From assembly GCA_013361075.1 (NCBI GenBank), contig JABWAJ010000083.1, forward strand, positions 1 to 14,548: DNA of 14,548 nucleotides. The letters run 5' to 3'. The notes under the pieces were generated by a model. That model was not told the DNA's origin, made no database searches, and saw nothing but the letters and a program-made list of their open reading frames with translations. Positions 7,632 through 13,707 of the stretch are shown here, in pieces (the stretch's first letter is position 1; each line of letters opens with the position of its first letter). The position numbers were made by a program, and so were the translations under genes. This DNA is from Saprospiraceae bacterium. Lineage in GTDB: Bacteria > Bacteroidota > Bacteroidia > Chitinophagales > Saprospiraceae.

Positions 7632-9029
7632 GTGACCAACAAGTACTTTGACCTCATTGATCAGACTTTTTACTTTCCACAGGAAGGGTTTGATATTGAA
7701 GAGGGGTATTTGGTATTCAACGAGATACCATTGATTCACTTGATCCGTAAATACGGCACGCCACTTAAGCTCACTTATTTGCCAAAAATCGGTTCGCAGA
7801 TAAAAAAAGCCCGGAACATGTTTACCAGGGCGATGAACTCGCTGGGCTACAACGGCAAATATTATTACTGTTACTGCACCAAAAGCTGCCATTTCAGTTA
7901 TGTGCTCGATGAAGCCCTGCAACACGACGTGCAATTAGAAACTTCTTCGGCATTCGACATTGACCTCATCAGGCGCTTACATGGCCAGGGCAAGCTGGAA
8001 AAAGACATCATCATCATCTGCAACGGATTCAAGCCGCAGAACTACCTTGAAAAAATTGTGGGTCTTATCAACGATGGTTTCGTCAATGTGATTCCTGTTT
8101 GCGACAATGTTCAGGAAATAGATTACTACAATGTGCACGTAAAGGGAGAATGCAAAATCGGCATTCGGGTGGCTACAGAGGAAGAACCCAATTTTGAATT
8201 TTATACTTCCCGCCTCGGCATCCGCAACGCCGATGTGGTTCGCTTTTACACCGAAAAAATCGCTGACAACCCCAAGTTTCAGCTCAAGATGCTCCACTTT
8301 TTCGTAGACACAGGCATCAAGGATACGCTTTATTACTGGGGAGAGTTAAAAAAGGCCATCAAACTGTATTGCGAACTGAAACCGCAGGCGAAAGACCTTT
8401 CTGCCATCAACATTGGCGGGGGAATGCCCATCCGCAACTCGCTCGGATTTGAATTCGATTACAAATACATGGTGAAGGAGATTGTCAACCTCATCCTGAA
8501 CGCCTGCGAAGAAGAAGGGGTGCGCGAACCCGACATTTTTACAGAGTTTGGAAAATATACGGTTGGTGAAAGCGGCGCTACCATTTTTTCGGTGCTTGCG
8601 CAAAAGCAGCAAAACGACGCCGAGATGTGGTACATGATTGACAACTCCCTGATGACGACCCTGCCCGATACCTGGGGCATCAGCGAGCGCTTTATTTTGC
8701 TGCCCATCAACAAGTGGAACAACGACTACCGCCGGGTAAACATCGGGGGATTGAGCTGCGACAACTCTGATTATTACAATGCGGAGGTTCACGAAGGCCA
8801 GGTTTACCTGCCTGCCATCAATGGCAATGATGAGGAACCGCTCTATATCGGCTTTTTTCATACCGGGGCCTACCAGGATTCGATCAGCGGGTACGGCGGG
8901 ATCAAGCACTGCCTCATTCCATCGCCTAAACACATTCTGATTGACAAAGACAGCCAGGGCAATTTAGTGGACCGGCTCTACAACCCGGAGCAGACAGCGG
9001 AAGACATGTTGAAAATTTTGGGGTATTGA
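7632..9029 (+). CDS. speA: arginine decarboxylase-like PLP enzyme, fold type III, Bacteroidota short form
   Basis: A 465-residue member of the alanine racemase/ornithine decarboxylase fold, resembling proteins annotated in Bacteroidota as arginine decarboxylase (arginine to agmatine, polyamine synthesis). PLP would attach to Lys84 in YYCYCTKSCHF. Other sites are ETSSAFDI (103-110), the phosphate-binding glycine loop GGGMP (262-266), CDNSDYY (376-382), which corresponds to the cysteine motif of this fold, and GAYQ (412-415) with Tyr414. It is much shorter than the roughly 630-660-residue SpeA of enterobacteria, so substrate specificity is uncertain; diaminopimelate-, ornithine- or carboxynorspermidine-type activity is not excluded. 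The start is GTG at 7632: an in-frame TAG at 7623-7625 rules out upstream extension and the next ATG would remove 62 conserved residues. The symbol follows common usage and is tentative. Confidence 0.8.
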   Translation: MTNKYFDLIDQTFYFPQEGFDIEEGYLVFNEIPLIHLIRKYGTPLKLTYLPKIGSQIKKARNMFTRAMNSLGYNGKYYYCYCTKSCHFSYVLDEALQHDVQLETSSAFDIDLIRRLHGQGKLEKDIIIICNGFKPQNYLEKIVGLINDGFVNVIPVCDNVQEIDYYNVHVKGECKIGIRVATEEEPNFEFYTSRLGIRNADVVRFYTEKIADNPKFQLKMLHFFVDTGIKDTLYYWGELKKAIKLYCELKPQAKDLSAINIGGGMPIRNSLGFEFDYKYMVKEIVNLILNACEEEGVREPDIFTEFGKYTVGESGATIFSVLAQKQQNDAEMWYMIDNSLMTTLPDTWGISERFILLPINKWNNDYRRVNIGGLSCDNSDYYNAEVHEGQVYLPAINGNDEEPLYIGFFHTGAYQDSISGYGGIKHCLIPSPKHILIDKDSQGNLVDRLYNPEQTAEDMLKILGY

Positions 9030-9037
9030 GGAAAAAA

Positions 9038-9094
9038 GGTTGAAGGCGTCACTTCACGAACTATTCTTTGGGATCTATTTCGGCGTCTTCAACT
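9038..9094. repeat. long-loop inverted repeat between convergent gene ends
   Basis: Bases 9038-9050 can pair with 9082-9094 over 13 positions, three of them G-U, around a 31-base loop; the core is GTTGAAGGCG against CGTCTTCAAC. It lies in the 120-base gap between the arginine decarboxylase-like gene and trpF, which converge here. No strong T-run follows on the plus strand, so a terminator function is only possible. Confidence 0.3.
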
Positions 9095-9149
9095 GCATTT
9101 TCACTTTCTTCACTTACAATCATTGAAACATCTAAATCTCTGGAGCCAA

Positions 9150-9800
9150 TTAGCCCAATTGCTGCATAAAATTTTTCAATTTCCCGACGTCTTTTACCCC
9201 TGGTGCAGCCTCAAACCGGCTGTTCAAATCCAGTCCGTACAAGGCCGGGCATTTTAGCTGCCGGATGGCATCCAGCGATTTTTCACTGATGCCTCCGCTC
9301 AGGAAAAACGGGGTAATGCCGGTGTATTGCTGCAACAGCGACCAGTCGAAGGCGACTCCGGATCCGCCATGCTGTTCATTTTTTGTATCGAACAAAAAAT
9401 AGGTACACCAACCCTGATAAGCTTTGGTTTCTTCAAAATCGAATTGGCCGTCAACGGCAAATGCTTTGATGATTTTAGCCTGGTGCAGGGTGCTGATGTC
9501 CCAATACTGCTTCAACTCCTGGCAATATTCCGGGCTTTCATTGCCGTGCAATTGTACATAGTCGAGCTGGTAGTCGTGAACTGCGTTAAGAATCCGCTCG
9601 ATTTCAGCATTCACAAAAACGCCGACCTTTTTGACCTTCCCAAACATCTGGCGGTTTTTGTGCACCCAGTTTTCAAATTTGGGGTTGTCAGCATAACGCG
9701 GCGAGCGTTCATAAAAAATGAAGCCTATAAAATCAACCGGCAAATCAAGCAGTTGCGTGATGTTCTCCGGCTCTTTCATGCCGCATACTTTAATTTTCAT
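9150..9800 (-). CDS. trpF: phosphoribosylanthranilate isomerase
   Basis: Converts phosphoribosylanthranilate to CdRP in tryptophan synthesis. It is a 216-residue TIM barrel of normal length. The first strand KVCGM carries the catalytic general base Cys6. FIFYERSPRY (27-36), VGVFVN (59-64) and VQLHGNES (82-89) follow. FDTK places the general acid at Asp138, and GGSGVAFDW (145-153), FFLSGGIS (165-172) and LDLNSRFEAAPGVKD (190-204) form the phosphate-binding loops. The ATG at 9800 lies directly before the first barrel strand. No other trp gene is in the window. The gene follows the 104-residue membrane protein by 24 bases in the same direction, so co-transcription is likely. Confidence 0.95.
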   Translation of the reverse strand: MKIKVCGMKEPENITQLLDLPVDFIGFIFYERSPRYADNPKFENWVHKNRQMFGKVKKVGVFVNAEIERILNAVHDYQLDYVQLHGNESPEYCQELKQYWDISTLHQAKIIKAFAVDGQFDFEETKAYQGWCTYFLFDTKNEQHGGSGVAFDWSLLQQYTGITPFFLSGGISEKSLDAIRQLKCPALYGLDLNSRFEAAPGVKDVGKLKNFMQQLG

Positions 9801-9824
9801 GCTGTTAGAGTTTGTAGCGCCAAT

Positions 9825-10139
9825 TTAGCCGCCGAAAATATGACCGAAAAAATATACAACCCATACGATGACGTATAAGGCTGTTGGGAAAACGATTCCC
9901 CGCATGGTATCGGTGTACCGCTTTTTTTGGTAAACATTAAGCGGCCAGAGGTTGAGGCAAATGGCAACGATGGCGATGGTCCGTTGCCGGAAATCCGTAG
10001 AAAAGCCGGCAGATTTCAGCCAGCCAAAGCTTTCCAATTGTTCATAAATCATCAACAGTACGGCGTATCCGACAAAGGGAAGCACCAAACCAACTACAGC
10101 CCCGATCCACAGGGCATTTCGATCTAAAAATGAAAACAT
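9825..10139 (-). CDS. small membrane protein of unknown function, upstream of trpF
   Basis: A 104-residue protein that I recognise only as a conserved-looking Bacteroidota hypothetical. It has hydrophobic segments at about 10-32, 55-68 and 80-100. A polar stretch between the first two contains FSTDFRQRTIAIVAICLNLW, and a short basic loop YQKKRYTDTMRG (70-81) separates the last two. The FRQRT...NLWPLN...KKRY pattern suggests a compact two- or three-helix protein with a positively charged face. It is the only open frame in this stretch and sits 24 bases upstream of trpF, with surE 101 bases further upstream in the same direction. No function can be named. Confidence 0.7.
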   Translation of the reverse strand: MFSFLDRNALWIGAVVGLVLPFVGYAVLLMIYEQLESFGWLKSAGFSTDFRQRTIAIVAICLNLWPLNVYQKKRYTDTMRGIVFPTALYVIVWVVYFFGHIFGG

Positions 10140-10198
10140 GGCAATCTGTTTTTATACAAAAGCACGATAGAACCCGTATAGAATGTAATTTTTAAGAA

Positions 10199-10213
10199 AG
10201 GATACTCCATCCT
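10199..10213 (-). terminator. weak hairpin after surE
   Basis: On the minus strand AGGAT and ATCCT pair around a 5-base loop, followed by TTCTT. It lies about 28 bases past the surE stop. The stem is short and the T-run imperfect, so read-through into the 104-residue gene is plausible. Confidence 0.25.
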
Positions 10214-10240
10214 CACTTTTTCCGGTAAAAAAGAGCCCGG

Positions 10241-11014
10241 CTACTTTACAAATTCAAGGTCTTTCATCAACTGAACAGCCTGGTAGTTGGTTAGGTCGTG
10301 ATGAGACGGCACTACAGAAATATAACCATTTTCGAGTGCCCAAATATCAGTATCCTGGCCGGGATCCTCGTTGACAAATCTTCCTGTTAACCAGTAATAC
10401 CGCTGACCTCGCGGGTCAATGGCTTCTGTGTACTCTTCGATCCAACGGGCATCAGCCTGGCGGCAAACGCGAATCCCGTTGATCTCTGCTTCGGGCAAAT
10501 TGGGAATGTTTACGTTCAGCAGGTTTCCGTGCTCCATGCCATGCGCCAGCACATAGTCCATAATCCGGCGGATAAAAGGCTTTCCCGCTTCAAAATTGGC
10601 TGAAAAAGAATAGTCGAGCAGCGAAAACCCGATAGACGGAATGTTTTCAAGCGAGGCTTCCATAGCCGCGGATAAAGTACCCGAATAAATGATGTTGATG
10701 GAAGCATTAGAACCATGATTGATCCCCGAAACGCAAAGGTCTATGGTGCGGTCTTTAAACACGACATTTTTAGCCAACTTGACGCAATCAACCGGAGTGC
10801 CGGAACATTCATAGGCTTCTATGTTGTCAAATACTGCCGAAGGACGCAGGCGGATGGGGCGGTCAATGGTGATGGCATGCCCCATGGCGGATTGCGGGGA
10901 GTCGGGTGCGACGACTACGACATCGCCCAGGCTACTGGCTACTTCCACTAAGGCGCGGATACCCTGCGAGGTGATGCCATCGTCGTTGGTCACTAAAATT
11001 AATGGCTTTTTCAT
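10241..11014 (-). CDS. surE: 5'/3'-nucleotidase SurE
   Basis: A metal-dependent phosphatase acting on nucleoside monophosphates, associated with stress survival. It is 257 residues, normal for the family. The N-terminal strand runs into the metal motif VTNDDGI (8-14; Asp11 and Asp12). SPQSAMGHAIT (39-49) carries Ser42, and SGINHGSN (96-103) carries Asn99, together the expected metal-binding set. SGTLSAAMEA (111-120) is another family block, and SVVPSHHDLTNY (233-244) is conserved near the C-terminus. The ATG at 11014 precedes the first strand. A TTG at 11047 would add 11 residues, but it lies inside the predicted promoter and is rejected. Two smaller genes follow in the same direction. Confidence 0.95.
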   Translation of the reverse strand: MKKPLILVTNDDGITSQGIRALVEVASSLGDVVVVAPDSPQSAMGHAITIDRPIRLRPSAVFDNIEAYECSGTPVDCVKLAKNVVFKDRTIDLCVSGINHGSNASINIIYSGTLSAAMEASLENIPSIGFSLLDYSFSANFEAGKPFIRRIMDYVLAHGMEHGNLLNVNIPNLPEAEINGIRVCRQADARWIEEYTEAIDPRGQRYYWLTGRFVNEDPGQDTDIWALENGYISVVPSHHDLTNYQAVQLMKDLEFVK

Positions 11015-11044
11015 GAAATGTGTATTCTGAAGATGTTGAGGGTG

Positions 11045-11052
11045 CAAAAATA
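11045..11052 (-). promoter_or_regulatory. candidate -7 element for surE
   Basis: Read on the minus strand, TATTTTTG (11052-11045) is an exact TAnnTTTG match. Transcription near 11038 gives a leader of about 24 bases and supports the ATG at 11014 as the surE start. No clear -33 element is seen. Confidence 0.4.
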
Positions 11053-11193
11053 AGCGGGTTTAGGGATTAAAGACTTGAAATCTTGTTGCCTAAAATAATC
11101 TCCCTGAATTTTATGCCGGCCCGCGACTAAGGAGCGTTGTCAATTTTTCAAAACTGCCCTTTGCGAATCACCTCCATTCCCTATTTTTACCCC

Positions 11194-11667
11194 ATGAACA
11201 CAACCACCATTCGCAAAGCAACCCTTGCTGACCTTCCTGCCGTCCATGAGTTGGTGCGGGAATTAGCCATTTACGAAGAATCAGAAGCTGCTTTTACAGC
11301 CACACTGGAAGACTATACCCGCGATTTTCAGGCAGGCAGATTTGAAGTACTGGTTGCTGAGACTGAATCGGCAGGCATTATTGGCATGGCTTTTTATTAC
11401 ATGACTTACTCTACCTGGAAAGGACCAATGCTGTGGCTGGAAGATTTTGTAGTAAAAGCGGCTCACCGCGGATCCGGTGCCGGGCAATTACTTTTTGATG
11501 CTTATGTGGAAGAAGCCCGGCAACGTGGCTGCCGCTTAGTTAAATGGCAGGTATTGGACTGGAACGAACCAGCCCTCAATTTTTACCGCCGCCAGCAGGC
11601 AATCATCGAAACCAACTGGTGGAGTGGGAAAATTTTCCTGACAGATTCAGCGCAAACAAATCTTTAA
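11194..11667 (+). CDS. GNAT N-acetyltransferase, diamine acetyltransferase (SSAT)-like
   Basis: A 157-residue GCN5-related acetyltransferase using acetyl-CoA. It resembles animal spermidine/spermine acetyltransferase along its length: IRKATLADLPAVHELVRELA at the start, FYYMTYSTWKGPMLWLEDFVV at 67-87, the acetyl-CoA loop HRGSGAGQLL at 91-100 (R92xxG95xG97), and VLDWNEPALNFYRR at 120-133 with Tyr131 at the usual general-acid position. After FYRR the common (K)GA step is replaced by QQAI. Bacterial relatives act on polyamines, thialysine or unknown amines, so the substrate is open. The ATG at 11194 is followed at once by the first strand; a TTG at 11137 adds 19 residues without homology. It stands alone, with a long 3' region ending in a strong terminator. 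Confidence 0.88.
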   Translation: MNTTTIRKATLADLPAVHELVRELAIYEESEAAFTATLEDYTRDFQAGRFEVLVAETESAGIIGMAFYYMTYSTWKGPMLWLEDFVVKAAHRGSGAGQLLFDAYVEEARQRGCRLVKWQVLDWNEPALNFYRRQQAIIETNWWSGKIFLTDSAQTNL

Positions 11668-11859
11668 AAAGAATTATTTGTGAAAACTAAAAATTACTTT
11701 CTATTTTTACGGCGCCTTGGTCGAAACACCGGGCTTCATTTGTCACTTCGCAACAAATTCCAAACCCCCTGCCACAAATAAGCTGGCGGCTGATCACAGG
11801 CCCCGAACAAACACAAACAAATAGTCCTCTGAACATTCAAACACTTTTTTACTGACTTC

Positions 11860-11876
11860 GCAACAATTTATGTTGC
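11860..11876. repeat. 6-bp perfect inverted repeat
   Basis: GCAACA (11860-11865) and TGTTGC (11871-11876) pair around the 5-base loop ATTTA. Part of the left arm belongs to the second copy of the 12-base direct repeat; the first copy lacks the matching right arm. Confidence 0.4.
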
Positions 11877-11947
11877 CGGTTTTCCCAACGTCTTTCTTTG
11901 GGCATTCCGGTTGCAGCCATCGGATAAATATAGTGTTTCATAGTGTG

Positions 11948-11982
11948 AGGAGTGGCCGCCCAGGCGGTTGCTCCTTCTTTTT
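11948..11982 (+). terminator. rho-independent terminator, plus strand
   Basis: AGGAGTGGCCGC (11948-11959) pairs with GCGGTTGCTCCT (11964-11975). Twelve pairs form, three of them G-U, around a tight loop CCAG, followed by TCTTTTT (11976-11982). The minus strand has no matching T-run, so the orientation is plus. It ends transcription 280 bases past the acetyltransferase stop, or that of an unannotated RNA in between. Confidence 0.7.
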
Positions 11983-12011
11983 CAGGGAAGTACGGATATC
12001 CTGTTTCTGGT

Positions 12012-13679
12012 CTATTCCTCAAAGTTCAAAACCGGCATCAACCACCTTTTTGCTTCCTCTACGGACATTCCTTTCCGGCGCGCATAGTCCTCTACCTGGT
12101 CTTTTCCGATTTGGCCCAGGCCAAAATATTTGGCCTCCGGATGTGAAAAATACCATCCACTTACACTGGCAGCAGGGTGCATGGCAAAGCTTTCCGTCAG
12201 GCGGATATGGGTATGGGTATCTACGTCCAGTAATTGCCAGAGCGTCTTTTTTTCGGTGTGTTCCGGGCAAGCCGGATAGCCTGGTGCCGGGCGGATCCCC
12301 TGATAAGCTTCTTCGATCAGCGCTTCCGTGCTTAGGGTTTCTGTGGCAGCATAGCCCCAGAACTCTTTGCGTATGCGCTCGTGCAGGCGTTCGGCGAAAG
12401 CTTCCGCAAGGCGATCAGCCAGTGCCTTTACCATAATGGCGTGGTAATCGTCGTGTTCTTTTTCAAATTTTGCTACCCACTTTTCAATGCCAAATCCGGC
12501 GGAAACCGCAAAAGCGCCGATATAATCGCGTCGCCCGGTATGTGCCGGTGCGATAAAGTCAGCCAAACAAAGATTGGGCTGTCCTGCTGCTTTCTGCACT
12601 TGCTGACGCAGATGGCGCAAGGTGACAAGGACAGTTTTCCGGTCTTCGTCGGTATACACTTCAACATCGTCATCTCCAACGCTGTTGGCCGGGAACAATC
12701 CCGCCACTGCCTGGGCAGACAACCAGTGTTCGTCTATCATGCGCCGCAACAGGCTACGTGCGTCATTGTAGAGTTTTTGGGCTTCTTTGCCCACAATTTC
12801 ATCCTGCAAAATCGCCGGAAACTTGCCAGCCAGTTGCCAACTGGAAAAAAACGGAGTCCAGTCGATGTATTGCGCCAACTCTTCTATGGAATAATCTTCA
12901 AAGGTCATGATGCCCGTTTTTACAGGTACGGGCGGCGAATAATCGCTCCAGTTCAGGCGCAGCTTGTTTGTTCTGGCCTGGTCTAAGGTCAGAAATTGTT
13001 TGGAGGATTGCCGGTTGGCGCGCGCTTCCCGCACCCTGGCGTATTCATTTCTGGTTTCTTCGATAAAAGTCATGCGAGTTCCATCGTCGTTGCCAATAAG
13101 TGCGCTTACGACAGCCACGCTCCGGGAAGCGTCAAGCACATGCACCACGGGCCCCGCAGAATAATGCGGTTCTATTTTGACCGCCGTGTGGGTTTTGGAA
13201 GTTGTGGCACCACCGATTAGCAAAGGAATGGCAAACCCTTCCCGCTGCATTTCTTTGGCAACGTGCACCATTTCATCCAATGAAGGGGTAATCAAACCGC
13301 TGAGGCCAATAACATCAGCGTTGATCTCTCTGGCAGTTTTTAAAATTTTATCGGCAGGCACCATTACCCCCAGGTCCACAATATCGTAGTTGTTGCAAGC
13401 CAGAACGACTCCGACAATGTTTTTTCCAATGTCGTGTACATCGCCTTTGACCGTAGCCAGCAGGATTTTTCCTTTGGAGCTTTTTTCTCCGGCTTGTTTT
13501 TCTGCCTCAATGAACGGAGTGAGGTAGGCCACCGCTTTTTTCATTACCCGGGCACTTTTGACTACCTGGGGCAAAAACATTTTTCCGGAACCAAACAAAT
13601 CGCCCACCACGTTCATGCCATCCATCAACGGGCCTTCAATGACGTGGAGGGGGCGCGGATATTGCTGCCGGGCTTCTTC
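12012..13679 (-). CDS. metH: methionine synthase MetH, C-terminal fragment (5' part missing at a junction)
   Basis: The cobalamin-binding and reactivation part of B12-dependent methionine synthase. The first ATG of the fragment is at 13625. Counting the preceding Leu codon (13628) as residue 1, the order is: end of the cap domain (LMDGMNVVGDLFGSGKMFLP, 1-20); the Rossmann B12 domain with DVHDIG (63-68; His65 the lower cobalt ligand, like His759 in E. coli), SGLI (110-113) and GGATTS (139-144); then the AdoMet activation domain with YIDWTPFF (254-261) and RPAPGYPACPEHTEK (446-460). Homology continues upstream through EEARQQYPRPLHVIEGP to about 13679, then ends. The frame stays open to a TAG at 13767-13769 but has no ATG, GTG or TTG beyond 13628 and no MetH likeness beyond about 13680. 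About half the cap domain and all homocysteine- and folate-binding domains (roughly 690 residues by E. coli comparison) are absent. As it stands it cannot make methionine; it is a pseudogene or an assembly artefact. Confidence 0.93.
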   Translation of the reverse strand, partial: EEARQQYPRPLHVIEGPLMDGMNVVGDLFGSGKMFLPQVVKSARVMKKAVAYLTPFIEAEKQAGEKSSKGKILLATVKGDVHDIGKNIVGVVLACNNYDIVDLGVMVPADKILKTAREINADVIGLSGLITPSLDEMVHVAKEMQREGFAIPLLIGGATTSKTHTAVKIEPHYSAGPVVHVLDASRSVAVVSALIGNDDGTRMTFIEETRNEYARVREARANRQSSKQFLTLDQARTNKLRLNWSDYSPPVPVKTGIMTFEDYSIEELAQYIDWTPFFSSWQLAGKFPAILQDEIVGKEAQKLYNDARSLLRRMIDEHWLSAQAVAGLFPANSVGDDDVEVYTDEDRKTVLVTLRHLRQQVQKAAGQPNLCLADFIAPAHTGRRDYIGAFAVSAGFGIEKWVAKFEKEHDDYHAIMVKALADRLAEAFAERLHERIRKEFWGYAATETLSTEALIEEAYQGIRPAPGYPACPEHTEKKTLWQLLDVDTHTHIRLTESFAMHPAASVSGWYFSHPEAKYFGLGQIGKDQVEDYARRKGMSVEEAKRWLMPVLNFEE

Positions 13680-13707
13680 TTTGAATTTTACGTTATACTT
13701 GTATTGT

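Larger units (their letters stand above)
11668..12011. other. intergenic region with repeats and a distal terminator
   Basis: A 344-base stretch between the acetyltransferase gene and the end of the convergent metH fragment. I see no convincing coding frame. It holds an exact 12-base direct repeat (ACTTCGCAACAA at 11745-11756 and 11855-11866, spaced 110 bases apart), a palindrome at 11860-11876 and a strong plus-strand terminator at 11948-11982. Open frames that run from here into metH are shadows of metH. Confidence 0.5.

Noticed and set aside
9061..9165. Minus-strand acidic frame overlapping the 3' end of trpF, ending in EDAEIDPKE
   Set aside because: It has only a late ATG giving 20 residues; trpF already ends normally, so the frame is probably chance.
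11015..11047. TTG start for surE giving 11 extra residues
   Set aside because: It overlaps the predicted -7 element, and the ATG at 11014 directly precedes the conserved first strand.
11137..11193. TTG start for the acetyltransferase giving 19 extra residues
   Set aside because: No homology in the added part; the ATG at 11194 fits the family start.
11870..12436. Plus-strand open frame of 188 codons
   Set aside because: It lies mostly antisense to the well-supported metH fragment, contains the terminator hairpin and has no domain likeness.
13425..13628. A naturally split MetH whose second subunit starts near 13625
   Set aside because: The start would fall in the middle of the cap helices and homology continues upstream of it to about 13679.
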